Shown: positions 1 to 9,532 of the stretch, in pieces
Numbering within the stretch: the stretch's first letter is position 1
How the letters are laid out: each line of letters begins with the position of its first letter
Source: Bradyrhizobium sp. KBS0727
Lineage (GTDB): Bacteria > Pseudomonadota > Alphaproteobacteria > Rhizobiales > Xanthobacteraceae
Direction: 5' to 3'
Length of the DNA stretch: 64,000 nt
Assembly (NCBI RefSeq): GCF_005937885.2
Contig: NZ_CP042176.1
Coordinates: 2,475,501-2,539,500, forward strand
Notes under the pieces: generated by a model
What the model saw: only the letters and a program-made list of their open reading frames with translations
The model's database searches: none
What the model was told of the DNA's origin: nothing
Made by a program: the position numbers and the translations under genes

Positions 1-1761
<1,761 letters not shown>

Positions 1762-1774
<13 letters not shown>

Positions 1775-2676
1775 AGCCGGGCCGGATTGTCGACCAAAAT
1801 CTTCTTGCGGATCGCGGCGTCCGGCGCCCACACCGGAAGCTGGTTCAATAGTCGGCCGTCGTCGATCTGGAACAGCGGCGTGACGTCGGTGATCTTCTTG
1901 TCCGCCGGCGTCACCGAATCCGGATGCGGCCAATCGGTGCCCCAGACGATGCGGTCGACGTTCGCTGCGATCAGCGCCTGGGCAAGCGGGGCGGCGTCGG
2001 CATAGTCAGGCCCGAGCTTCGATGCTCGGTAGGCGCCGGAGATCTTCACATAGGCCTTGCCGGATTTCACCAGTTCCAAGAGGTCCGCAAAGCCCGGCTG
2101 GCCCGTGCCAAGTGCCGCCTGCGCGCCGCCGAAATGATCGAACACGACAGGGACCGGCGAGGCCGCGACCAGGTCCTTGATCGCGGAGATCATCGAAAGG
2201 CTGGTGAAGAGCTGCACATGCCAGCCGCGCGCTTTCACGCGCTCGACTGCGGCCGAGAAGCGCGGCCGGCCGACGGTCGGATCGTTGACGCCGCCGGTTG
2301 CGAGGTTGAGGCGGATACCGCGAAAGCCCTGCTTCTGCATGGTGTCGAGATCGCTCTCCGGCGTCTTGTCGTCGATCACGGCGACGCCGCGTGCGGAAGC
2401 TCCGCGCGCCATCATGCCGTACAGGGTCGATGAATTGTCCGGCCCGTAGACGCTGGGCGTCACGATCACCACGCGCTCGATCTTCAGCGCCTTGTGCAGA
2501 TCAGACATTTCCTCCGGCGAGGCCAGTTCCGGCGTGTAGACGCGGCCGGCAAAGAACGGAAACTTCGCGGGGTCACCGTGGATATGGGTGTGGCAGTCGC
2601 AGGCCCCGCCGGGGACTTCGAAATTCACCGGCGTCGATGGCTGCGCCGCTTTGGCGGATGCGGTCTTGCTGTTCAT
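1762..2676 (-). CDS. Amidohydrolase family protein, PDC-hydrolase-like
   Basis: 304 residues, full length for the amidohydrolase_2 group that includes 2-pyrone-4,6-dicarboxylate lactonases. A metal-binding HTHIHG motif lies near residue 29 and a C-terminal VWGTDWPHPD motif carries the conserved Asp of the TIM-barrel active site. No signal peptide is visible, so the protein is probably cytoplasmic. It likely hydrolyses a lactone or a related C-O/C-N bond of an aromatic-degradation intermediate; the substrate is not deducible. It is convergent with the RND pump and divergent from the FAD oxidase at 2841. Confidence 0.85.
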
Positions 2677-2840
2677 TGCACCAGACTACAGAGGGAAGCA
2701 CAGCGCGGGAAGGGCGCCCCTCACCGATTCGCGCGGGCTTATCGCTTCGGTAACGCGCGGCGATCTATCGAACCGGAAGCCGCTTCGATTTGACTAACCA
2801 TCCGCCCGCCCGGAATATCCGACATCATCTGGAATCAATT

Positions 2841-4439
2841 ATGCAAAAATTGTCGCAAAAGTTCAAAACCGGCGTGTCCGTTGCCGCCGTGATCGTGGTG
2901 CTGTCCAGCATTTACGGCTACCGCAAGCTTCAGGCGCTGGCTGCCGATCCCACCGGCGAGAAGGATTGCGGCCCCGCGGTCGGCGGCGGCGACCAGGCGA
3001 AAATCGATCTAGAGCGGATCAGGGCGATTGCGCCGCTTAGGGACGTGAAATGGTCGCAGCTCGGCGGCAGCATCAACGATGCAAGTTGCCTTAACAAGAC
3101 CGAAATCTACGGCGTGGTCGAGGTTCACAGTGTCGAGGATATCGAAAAAACGCTGGCCTTCGCGCGCGACAACAAATTGTCGGTCACGACTGCCGGCGTC
3201 CGCCACAGCATGGGCGGGCAGGCGTTTCGCAAGGGCGGCATCGTGCTGGACATGCGCGGCTTCAACAAAATCGTGCTGAACGAGCGCTCGCGATCGGTCA
3301 CCGTGCAGCCGGGCGCAACCTGGCACGACATTCAGAACGTGCTGCATCCGCGGTTTGCGGTCCGTGCCATGCAGTCGACCGATATTTTCAGCGTCGGGGG
3401 TTCGATCTCGGTCAATGCCCACGGCATGGACCACCAGGCCGGTGCGCTCCGCAAGTCGATCAAGTCGATGCGCGTGATGCTGGCGGATGGCTCGCTAAAA
3501 ACCGTGTCGGCGACCGAGAACGCGGACCTGTTCAACCTCGTGGTCGGCGGCTACGGCCTGTTCGGCGTCATCGTCGAGGCCGAACTCGATATATCGGACA
3601 ATCTGGTCTACCAGACCGGGCGGCGCGTGATGGACTACACGGAGTTTCCGGCGTTGTTCGCGAACGAGATCGAGAAGGACGGTAATATCGGCCTGATGTA
3701 TGGCCACCTCTCGACCGCGCCGAGTTCGTTCCTGAAGGAAATGCTGCTCTACACCTACACGAAAGTGGACGGCACCGACTTCAAGCGCGAACCGCTGGGT
3801 GAGGTCAACGGTACCAAATTGCGGCGGCTGACGATCAATCTGTCGAAACAGGGCCCGCTGTTCCAGGAAATGAAATGGCTGTCCGAAAAACACATCGAGC
3901 ACCGGATGGAAACCTGCACAGTCACGCGCGCGCAGGCGATCGGTTCGGCGGAAGCATGCCTGGTCAGCCGCAACGATCCGATGCACGATTCCGTGCCGTA
4001 TTTGCGCAACGCGCTGCCCAACGACACCGATATCCTGCACGAGTATTTCATCCCGCGCAGTCAGTTCGTCGCGTTTGTCGATGGTATGCGCAAAGTGCTG
4101 ACCGACAACGGGACCAACCTCCTGAACGCGTCGGTGCGCATCGTGCATCAGGAAGACAATTTCCTGACCTATTCGCCGGAGCCGGCGTTCTCACTGGTGC
4201 TCTACATCAACCAGACCACCGACGATGAAGGCAACCGGCGGATGAAGAAGGCGACGGAGGAACTGATCGACCTCACCATCGCGCACAAGGGCCGATTTTT
4301 CCTGCCGTATCAGCTCTATTATTCGCGCGACCAGTTGCAGCGGTCGTATCCGCAGATCAACGATTTCTTTGCGGCGAAGAAGAAATACGATCCCGCGGAA
4401 CTGTTCACCAACACGTTTTATCAGAAGTACGCTTCCTGA
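2841..4439 (+). CDS. FAD-binding oxidoreductase with N-terminal membrane anchor
   Basis: I start at the ATG at 2841 (532 aa); an upstream TTG at 2790 would add 17 unremarkable residues. The N-terminus (KTGVSVAAVIVVLSSIYGY) is a signal anchor or signal peptide. A PCMH-type FAD domain follows (about residues 90-260), with VRHSMGGQAF, VQPGATWHDIQ and GGSISVNAHG, the pattern of FAD_binding_4 oxidases related to aldonolactone oxidases and DprE1. The C-terminus FFAAKKKYDPAELFTN is typical of these enzymes. It probably oxidises a sugar or alcohol at or beyond the inner membrane. No electron-acceptor gene is adjacent. Confidence 0.85.
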   Translation: MQKLSQKFKTGVSVAAVIVVLSSIYGYRKLQALAADPTGEKDCGPAVGGGDQAKIDLERIRAIAPLRDVKWSQLGGSINDASCLNKTEIYGVVEVHSVEDIEKTLAFARDNKLSVTTAGVRHSMGGQAFRKGGIVLDMRGFNKIVLNERSRSVTVQPGATWHDIQNVLHPRFAVRAMQSTDIFSVGGSISVNAHGMDHQAGALRKSIKSMRVMLADGSLKTVSATENADLFNLVVGGYGLFGVIVEAELDISDNLVYQTGRRVMDYTEFPALFANEIEKDGNIGLMYGHLSTAPSSFLKEMLLYTYTKVDGTDFKREPLGEVNGTKLRRLTINLSKQGPLFQEMKWLSEKHIEHRMETCTVTRAQAIGSAEACLVSRNDPMHDSVPYLRNALPNDTDILHEYFIPRSQFVAFVDGMRKVLTDNGTNLLNASVRIVHQEDNFLTYSPEPAFSLVLYINQTTDDEGNRRMKKATEELIDLTIAHKGRFFLPYQLYYSRDQLQRSYPQINDFFAAKKKYDPAELFTNTFYQKYAS

Positions 4440-4461
4440 CCGTCTTTGCGAGGTGTTTCTG

Positions 4462-4606
4462 CTCCCTCGCCCCGCGCTAGCGGGGAGAGGGCAGGGGTGA
4501 GGGGCTGTCGCCGCAAAAGAAGTCTATCGAGACACCGGTACCCCCTCACCCGGATCGCATCTGCGATGCGATCCGACCTCTCCCCGCAAGCGGGGCGAGG
4601 TAAGAG
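4462..4606. repeat. Palindromic intergenic repeat (GCGGGGAGAGG type)
   Basis: Two facing copies of a CCCTCGCCCCGC / GCGGGGAGAGG hairpin flank about 60 bases. Between them lies a second palindrome, GGATCGCAT-N5-ATGCGATCC. It fills the gap between the FAD oxidase stop and the convergent small membrane gene. The structure is read directly from the sequence. I recall the same element from many Bradyrhizobium intergenic regions, where it probably acts as a multicopy RIP/REP-like sequence. Confidence 0.75.
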
Positions 4607-4609
4607 AAG

Positions 4610-4969
4610 TCAGAGCTGCGCGGTGAACCGCTTGGGCGGCAACCCGCTGCAGCCACCGGCCTGCTCGGCGTCCAATACCAATAGCGCCCCGGCGGCGTAG
4701 AGGCGGGCGACGAAGCCGGCCTCATCGGAACGCGCGATGGTGACATAGTCGCTCGCGGCGAGGATGCGGCCGTTGGCCTTGGCGATCACCGCCAGCGTTT
4801 GAGACGGGGAACCGATCACCGCCATCGATTTTCCGGGGGCTGATCCGAAGGTCAAGGCTATCACGACGACAAGCCAGCCGCAGACGACGAGCGCGATGGC
4901 GCCGGTGATGCGGCGCAACGGCGGCAGCCGGGGCTCGATGCGTTCGTCAGTAGTCGTAGAAGTGTTCAA
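4610..4969 (-). CDS. Small single-pass membrane protein, unknown function
   Basis: 119 residues with one hydrophobic helix (about residues 22-42, IALVVCGWLVVVIALTF) followed by a soluble domain rich in Ala, Gly and Val. The start is a TTG at 4969 with an AGGGG ribosome-binding site 8 bases upstream; it lies 23 bases inside the end of the preceding gene, so the two are probably translationally coupled. I do not recognise a family. It belongs to the minus-strand cluster 6462-4610. Confidence 0.6.
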   Translation of the reverse strand: MNTSTTTDERIEPRLPPLRRITGAIALVVCGWLVVVIALTFGSAPGKSMAVIGSPSQTLAVIAKANGRILAASDYVTIARSDEAGFVARLYAAGALLVLDAEQAGGCSGLPPKRFTAQL

Positions 4970-6047
4970 TGCTCACACCCCTGGCCTTGAGGTCGCGGTT
5001 GATGTCCACCAGACGGTCGATCCTCGCCTTGAGGCCGGCCCTGCGGAAGCCGGGTCGGGCATCAAGTTCCAGCGAGAACAGTTCCGTCGTGTCCTTGATA
5101 TCGAGTTTGGCGGCATCCGGCGCGATGGCGGTGATCAGGATCTCGTGATTCCCGGCGATTTCCGCAAGGCCAAAGCCCTGGTCGAGCAGGCCCTGCAGGA
5201 TTTCGGTCAGGTCCCTGTAGCGCGGCGCCTGCACCAGCTGCCATTGCGGCGAGAGCGTGCGGATCGGCTTGAGGCGCGGCTCTTTTGCCAGCACGTCTGG
5301 CGGCAAGGTCGCCACCGCGAACATGATGTCGCGCGGCTCGTCGTCACCGTTGGCATCGAGGGCTTGCTGGATCAGCCGGGCGTAGCCGACTTTCAGGAAA
5401 TATTCAGTGCCGAGCGCGAAGTCGCGTTCCCAGGTCCGCAATCGGCTTGGCGTCGGCTTCGCAATCGCCAGCAGGCCGTCGAGCTTGTCGCGAAACGGAT
5501 ATTTGTACCAGGGGATGGTGTAGAGAAAACTTGCATAGTCCTGCAGCACAGCGCGGGCGTATTCGTCCTGCGGCGTGCGCGTCTCGCCCCTGATCCATTC
5601 GAAAACACGGCCAATGGTGTTTTCGTAAAATCCCTTGACCGCATATTCGGTCGAATAACTGATGCCGATCACGTAGATCATCGTCTTGACGTCGGCGAGC
5701 GACTCTCCCGTGGGTGGCACCGCGCGGTTGATGGTGCAGAAGCTTCGCCAGAATCCGAGTATATGGCCGAGGTAATTGAAATGGCTTTCGCTGGAGTGGT
5801 CGAGGAAGCGGCCGAAATCCTCGAAGGAATAGACGATGTACCATTCGGGAAATGTGAAGAACGTATTGTTCTCTTTGCGGCGGTAGCCTGTCTGGTCGAT
5901 CGCGGGCAGCTTGACGGGTGGCGCGCCGGATGCCGCCGCAACCGAAGCCGGGCGGCACGTGCCCTCGATATAGGCCAGCGGTACAAGCACCGGCAGCGCG
6001 ATCAGGATCGCGATGACGGCGAGGATACGCCGCAACCATTTAAGCAT
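4947..6047 (-). CDS. Conserved hypothetical protein with N-terminal membrane anchor
   Basis: 366 residues. The N-terminal stretch ILAVIAILIALPVLVPLAYI is an uncleaved signal anchor or signal peptide; the rest looks soluble and would face the periplasm. Distinctive aromatic motifs are FFTFPEWYIVYSFEDFGRF (about residues 63-81) and GYARLIQQALDANGDDEP. I recognise no enzyme signature. It overlaps the DUF4383-like gene upstream by 8 bases and the small membrane gene downstream by 23, so these three form one operon. Confidence 0.75.
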   Translation of the reverse strand: MLKWLRRILAVIAILIALPVLVPLAYIEGTCRPASVAAASGAPPVKLPAIDQTGYRRKENNTFFTFPEWYIVYSFEDFGRFLDHSSESHFNYLGHILGFWRSFCTINRAVPPTGESLADVKTMIYVIGISYSTEYAVKGFYENTIGRVFEWIRGETRTPQDEYARAVLQDYASFLYTIPWYKYPFRDKLDGLLAIAKPTPSRLRTWERDFALGTEYFLKVGYARLIQQALDANGDDEPRDIMFAVATLPPDVLAKEPRLKPIRTLSPQWQLVQAPRYRDLTEILQGLLDQGFGLAEIAGNHEILITAIAPDAAKLDIKDTTELFSLELDARPGFRRAGLKARIDRLVDINRDLKARGVSIEHFYDY

Positions 6048-6462
6048 GGGCGGTGGCTCGCGTCCGCGGGGCCAGCAGGTAGCCGATCAGGATCGCAACG
6101 CCGCCGAGGCCGAGATGCGGCGCGTTGGTGAAGACCCGCGTCATCAGCGGCAAGTCGCGGATGCCGTTGATGAGGATGCCGAAGTCGAGATAGCCGCTGC
6201 CGGTCAAAAGGCCGAGCACGCCATCGGCGAAATAGAACACGCCGAACAGCTGGAAGAACAATTCCGAGGCCCGACGCGAGGTCAGGGCTGCTATCGCCGC
6301 CCACAGCGCCGACACCAGATGCAGGCCGTCGGCATACCAGGTCCGGCGGAACAGGCCGAAGATCATGTCGTTGGCGTCGATGAAGGCCGGAATATATCCG
6401 GTCAGGATCACAAAGCCGAGCAGGGCGGCATAGCCCCAGGCGCATAATCGGATGATGTCCAT
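6040..6462 (-). CDS. DUF4383-like integral membrane protein
   Basis: 140 residues with four predicted membrane helices (around residues 7-27, 47-62, 68-86 and 113-130). GVFYFADGVLGLLTGSGYLDF resembles DUF4383-type proteins. A GGAG ribosome-binding site lies 6 bases before the ATG. It is the first gene of the three-gene operon ending at 4610. Function unknown; it is probably a small inner-membrane component working with the anchored protein downstream. Confidence 0.7.
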   Translation of the reverse strand: MDIIRLCAWGYAALLGFVILTGYIPAFIDANDMIFGLFRRTWYADGLHLVSALWAAIAALTSRRASELFFQLFGVFYFADGVLGLLTGSGYLDFGILINGIRDLPLMTRVFTNAPHLGLGGVAILIGYLLAPRTRATAHA

Positions 6463-6510
6463 GATGTCTCCGGGGCTTGCCTGATCGGACTTGTTCGAAT
6501 CTGTCCGAGC

Positions 6511-7482
6511 TTAGAGTTTTCCGAACGCCTTGAGCAGGGCGTCATTGAAGGCGTCGGGGTCTTCGATCTGCGGAATATGACCGAGCCCCGGCAGCAGTGT
6601 CAGGCTGGTCTGCGGCGGCAGCAGCGTTCGCAGATCGAGCGCCTGATCGACCGGGGTCACACTGTCCTTGTCGCCCCACAGGATCGCGACAGGAACCTTC
6701 ATTTGCGCATAGGCATTGCGGTCGGCGCTGAGGGCATCGCGGTCGGCGCCGAGGAAATAGTACAGCCAGTCGGCGATGTCAGCGGTGCTGTCGCGCTGCG
6801 CGATCGGCCTTTGCAGGATGGCCACAAATTCCGGCAGCGCGCGCTCTTTCTTCGCGATCAACATTTTGAGCAGCGTTTTCGTCGCCACCGGATTGGTGAT
6901 GGTCAGCGAGACCAGGATTTCGCGAATCCATTTTGGCTGGATCAGCCATGGCGCGTCTGTCGGCGCGGCAGTCAATCCGAGCGCCGCATCGACCAGCACC
7001 AAGGCGCGGACGCGGTCCGGATAGCGCATCACGAGTTCGGTCGCAGCACCCGCGCCAAAGGAATGGCCGACGATGATGGCGGGTGCGGCCTTGAGGGTAT
7101 CCAGCACGTCGTTGATGCGCGCAGCCTGGTCAGCCCGCGTGTACGTGCCCGGACGATCGGAGAACCCGAACGGCGGCAGATCGACCGCGATGACATGAAA
7201 GCCGGCCGCGGCCACCACATCGCTGGTATGCCGCCATAGTTCGCTCCACGCCGCCGTCCCGTGAAACAGCACCACCGGGATCCCGTCGGCCGGTCCTTTT
7301 TCCTGCACGAACACGCCGCCGGAACGGGTCGGCACCAGATGGCCGGAACGCGGCGCCAAATCGGCACGCGCAGCGGTTTCGCGGATCGAGGCCGCCAACC
7401 GAAACGCGGTGATCGTCAGCACGAGCAACGCCAGAAGGACGAGCAAGCCTCTCACCGACCAGCGCAGAATCTTTGAAACCAC
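6511..7482 (-). CDS. Alpha/beta hydrolase
   Basis: Start set at a GTG at 7482 preceded by GAGG (323 aa); a TTG 12 bases upstream lacks a ribosome-binding site. The N-terminus (LLVLLALLVLTITAF) anchors the protein in the membrane. The fold is clear: VVLFHGTAAWSELW (oxyanion region), VIAVDLPPFGFSDRP, the nucleophile elbow GHSFGAGAA, the acid region ILWGDKDSVTPV and a C-terminal GLGHIPQIEDP with the catalytic His. It is probably an esterase or lipase-like hydrolase; substrate unknown. It reads in the same direction as the operon at 6462-4610, 48 bases before it. Confidence 0.85.
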   Translation of the reverse strand: MVSKILRWSVRGLLVLLALLVLTITAFRLAASIRETAARADLAPRSGHLVPTRSGGVFVQEKGPADGIPVVLFHGTAAWSELWRHTSDVVAAAGFHVIAVDLPPFGFSDRPGTYTRADQAARINDVLDTLKAAPAIIVGHSFGAGAATELVMRYPDRVRALVLVDAALGLTAAPTDAPWLIQPKWIREILVSLTITNPVATKTLLKMLIAKKERALPEFVAILQRPIAQRDSTADIADWLYYFLGADRDALSADRNAYAQMKVPVAILWGDKDSVTPVDQALDLRTLLPPQTSLTLLPGLGHIPQIEDPDAFNDALLKAFGKL

Positions 7483-7619
7483 AACGCCTCGCAAAATCGG
7501 TCAATCAAACCAGGATCGGCGTAAGCCCGGGGGCAAGTTTTAGGCGAACGCGGCTGGTTAGTCGCGAAACATGCCGGACATGTTCAGCGCGCGGTTAATG
7601 GCCGCCGAAAATATGCGGA

Positions 7620-9038
7620 TCACTGCCCCGACGGCGTGCGCAGGCCGTGCCAGGCGTCGCGCACCTGATGGTAATGCACCTCCGGCAGGTAGTCCGGCGT
7701 ATTGAGGCTGAGTGTCTTGACGTCGAGCCGGCCGATGGCGCTGAGCAGCGTGTAGGAGGCGATCACGCGGTCGCGCTGGGCGCCGATCAGGCGGGCCTTG
7801 GCCAGGATCAGATCCTGCTGCGAGTTCAGCACGTCGACGGTGGTGCGCTGGCCGCCGGCGGCCTCCTTCTGCACGCCTGCCAGCGCGACGGTGGCGGCGC
7901 GGACTTCGGATTCGGAGGCCGTCACCGCGACCTTGGCGCCTTCATTGGCGACCCAGGCTCCAACAGCGGCGGTGCGGGCCTGATTGCGGACCTGATCCAG
8001 CACCAGCCGGCTTTGGGCCGCGACTTCCTTGGCCTGCCGGGTCTGTGCGGCGGCAAGGCCGCCGTCATAAATCGGTTGCGTCAGCAGGCCGGTGATCGAC
8101 GCCTGGTCGGTGCCAAAGGTGCTCAGCGAGGGATCCGCATCCCTGCTGCGACTGGCGCTGCCCTGCAGCGTGATCGTCGGCATCAGGCTGCTTTCGGCCA
8201 CGTGAATCGAGGTCGAGGCGACATCGACATCGAAGCCTGCGGCCATTACCGCCGGGTGCTCCTTGAAGGCGAGGCCGGTCGCGTCGTCGCGGCTGCGCGG
8301 CAGGAAGCGGTCCACGGTTTCGGCGGGACGCAGCACGGTCGGCGCGTTGCCGATCACCTGCGTATAGGTCGCCTGACTGACGGCAAGACTGACCTCGGCG
8401 GCGTTGAGATCGGCCAGGCCGCGGCTGAGGCGTGCTTCGGCCTGCGCGGTATCGGTCGGCGTGACGTCGCCGGCATTGAGACGTTTCTGGGTGATGCCGA
8501 GCGTCTCGCGCAGGAATGCCACGTTGGCGCGCTGCGCTTCGACCAGCGACTGGTTGGCGAGCACATTGGTGTAGGCGGTGACGGCGTCGAGCAGCACGCC
8601 TTGCCCGACGTTGCGCAAGGCTTCGCGGCCGGAACGTACCTGCAGCTCGGCCACGCGTACGCTGTTGGCGGTCTTGAAGCCGTTGAACAGCGTTTGGGTC
8701 ACGGTGACCCCGATGGTCCAGGGCTTCAGGCTCGCAGACTGGAAGGTATTGTCGGGCAGGAGGTTGCGGACCGCCTGCAGCCCGGCGGAGAGACTGGCGA
8801 TGATTTGCGGCCGGTAACCCGACAGGGCCACCGGCACGTTTTCGTCGGTGGCGCGCTGGCGCGCCCGTTCGGCATTGAGTTGCGGATTGGTCTGGTAGGC
8901 CTTGGCGAGCGCCTCGGGGAGGCTCTCGCTACGGGCTGCAGGTGCTGCAAACGCGACGCACGTCACCACGCCAAGGCAAATGCCCGCTCGAAGCACGCGC
9001 CTTCCCACGTGGCCAACCCTAGCGGCACGCCCAACCAT
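7620..9038 (-). CDS. TolC family outer-membrane channel protein
   Basis: Forms the trimeric outer-membrane duct of a type I secretion or efflux system. The frame is open further upstream, but that extension reads through an intergenic repeat (9058-9150). I therefore place the start at the ATG at 9038 (472 aa), giving a signal peptide (GICLGVVTCVAFAAPAARSES). The mature part has the two repeats of TolC: ESLPEALAKAYQTNPQLNAERAR at the start of the first, and long Ala/Gln/Arg-rich helices with FLRETLGITQKRLNAGDVT and TVDVLNSQQDLILAKA. It could pair with the type I secretion genes at the right end of the window, 53 kb away, but this is only a guess. Confidence 0.9.
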   Translation of the reverse strand: MVGRAARVGHVGRRVLRAGICLGVVTCVAFAAPAARSESLPEALAKAYQTNPQLNAERARQRATDENVPVALSGYRPQIIASLSAGLQAVRNLLPDNTFQSASLKPWTIGVTVTQTLFNGFKTANSVRVAELQVRSGREALRNVGQGVLLDAVTAYTNVLANQSLVEAQRANVAFLRETLGITQKRLNAGDVTPTDTAQAEARLSRGLADLNAAEVSLAVSQATYTQVIGNAPTVLRPAETVDRFLPRSRDDATGLAFKEHPAVMAAGFDVDVASTSIHVAESSLMPTITLQGSASRSRDADPSLSTFGTDQASITGLLTQPIYDGGLAAAQTRQAKEVAAQSRLVLDQVRNQARTAAVGAWVANEGAKVAVTASESEVRAATVALAGVQKEAAGGQRTTVDVLNSQQDLILAKARLIGAQRDRVIASYTLLSAIGRLDVKTLSLNTPDYLPEVHYHQVRDAWHGLRTPSGQ

Positions 9039-9057
9039 TTGATCCCGCAACCAACCT

Positions 9058-9150
9058 AGAGCGTGATGGCCTTTCAGCCATCCCGCTCTATCCTTCGTTT
9101 TTAGCGTGATCCCTTCGGAAAACCGGTATCCACTTTTCCGGATCACGCTC
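9058..9150. repeat. Intergenic repeat with CCGGTATCCACTTTTCCGGATCA core
   Basis: Two nested imperfect palindromes: AGAGCGTGATGGC / GCCATCCCGCTCT, then AGCGTGATCCCTTCGGAAAA / TTTTCCGGATCACGCT. I recognise the second as a very common Bradyrhizobium repeat. Its position decides the tolC start, because the upstream extension of that frame would encode repeat sequence. Confidence 0.8.
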
Positions 9151-9339
9151 GGCCCGTCCGCCCCCGCCGGCGACCCTGACACACCCCTTGTTTAGGGCGC
9201 GCGGTGGCCGCAGGCAAACCATCCGGTGCATAACCGACGCACTTTCGGACCTTTCATGGCAGGGTGTTGCACGCAGGACCTATCGGCCCGGCTTTCAGGC
9301 GCCCGTTCCCACCGAATTCGGCGACGAATCGTCGCCCTT

Positions 9340-9500
9340 GGAAACCGGGAAGGGTCCGCGCCATCGCCCTCCAACCATTGCGCCATTCTGAACAAATAGG
9401 GGTCGCAGATCGAATAGGTCTGGCCCATCACCCATGGCCCTGCCGGCACATTTGATGTGTCATAACTTCGAACGCGGGACCCGATTCCTCGATCCCATCA
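9340..9500 (-). pseudogene. Glutathione S-transferase C-terminal remnant, frameshifted
   Basis: On the minus strand from about 9449 downward the translation reads GPWVMGQTYSICDPYLF, then AQWLEGDGADPSRFP, characteristic of the C-terminal helical domain of bacterial glutathione S-transferases. Just upstream (about 9500-9440), in another frame, AFEVMTHQMCRQG matches the residues that normally precede GPWVMG, so a frameshift lies near 9440. The thioredoxin-fold N-terminal half is absent: the acetyl-CoA hydrolase gene occupies that DNA on the other strand. I conclude this is a decayed 3' fragment. Confidence 0.65.
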
Positions 9501-9532
9501 GCCATTCGGCGCGTCCGCGCCAGGGAATACCG

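Noticed and set aside
7647..9059. 470-codon plus-strand frame
   Set aside because: Antisense of the TolC-family gene; composition not protein-like.
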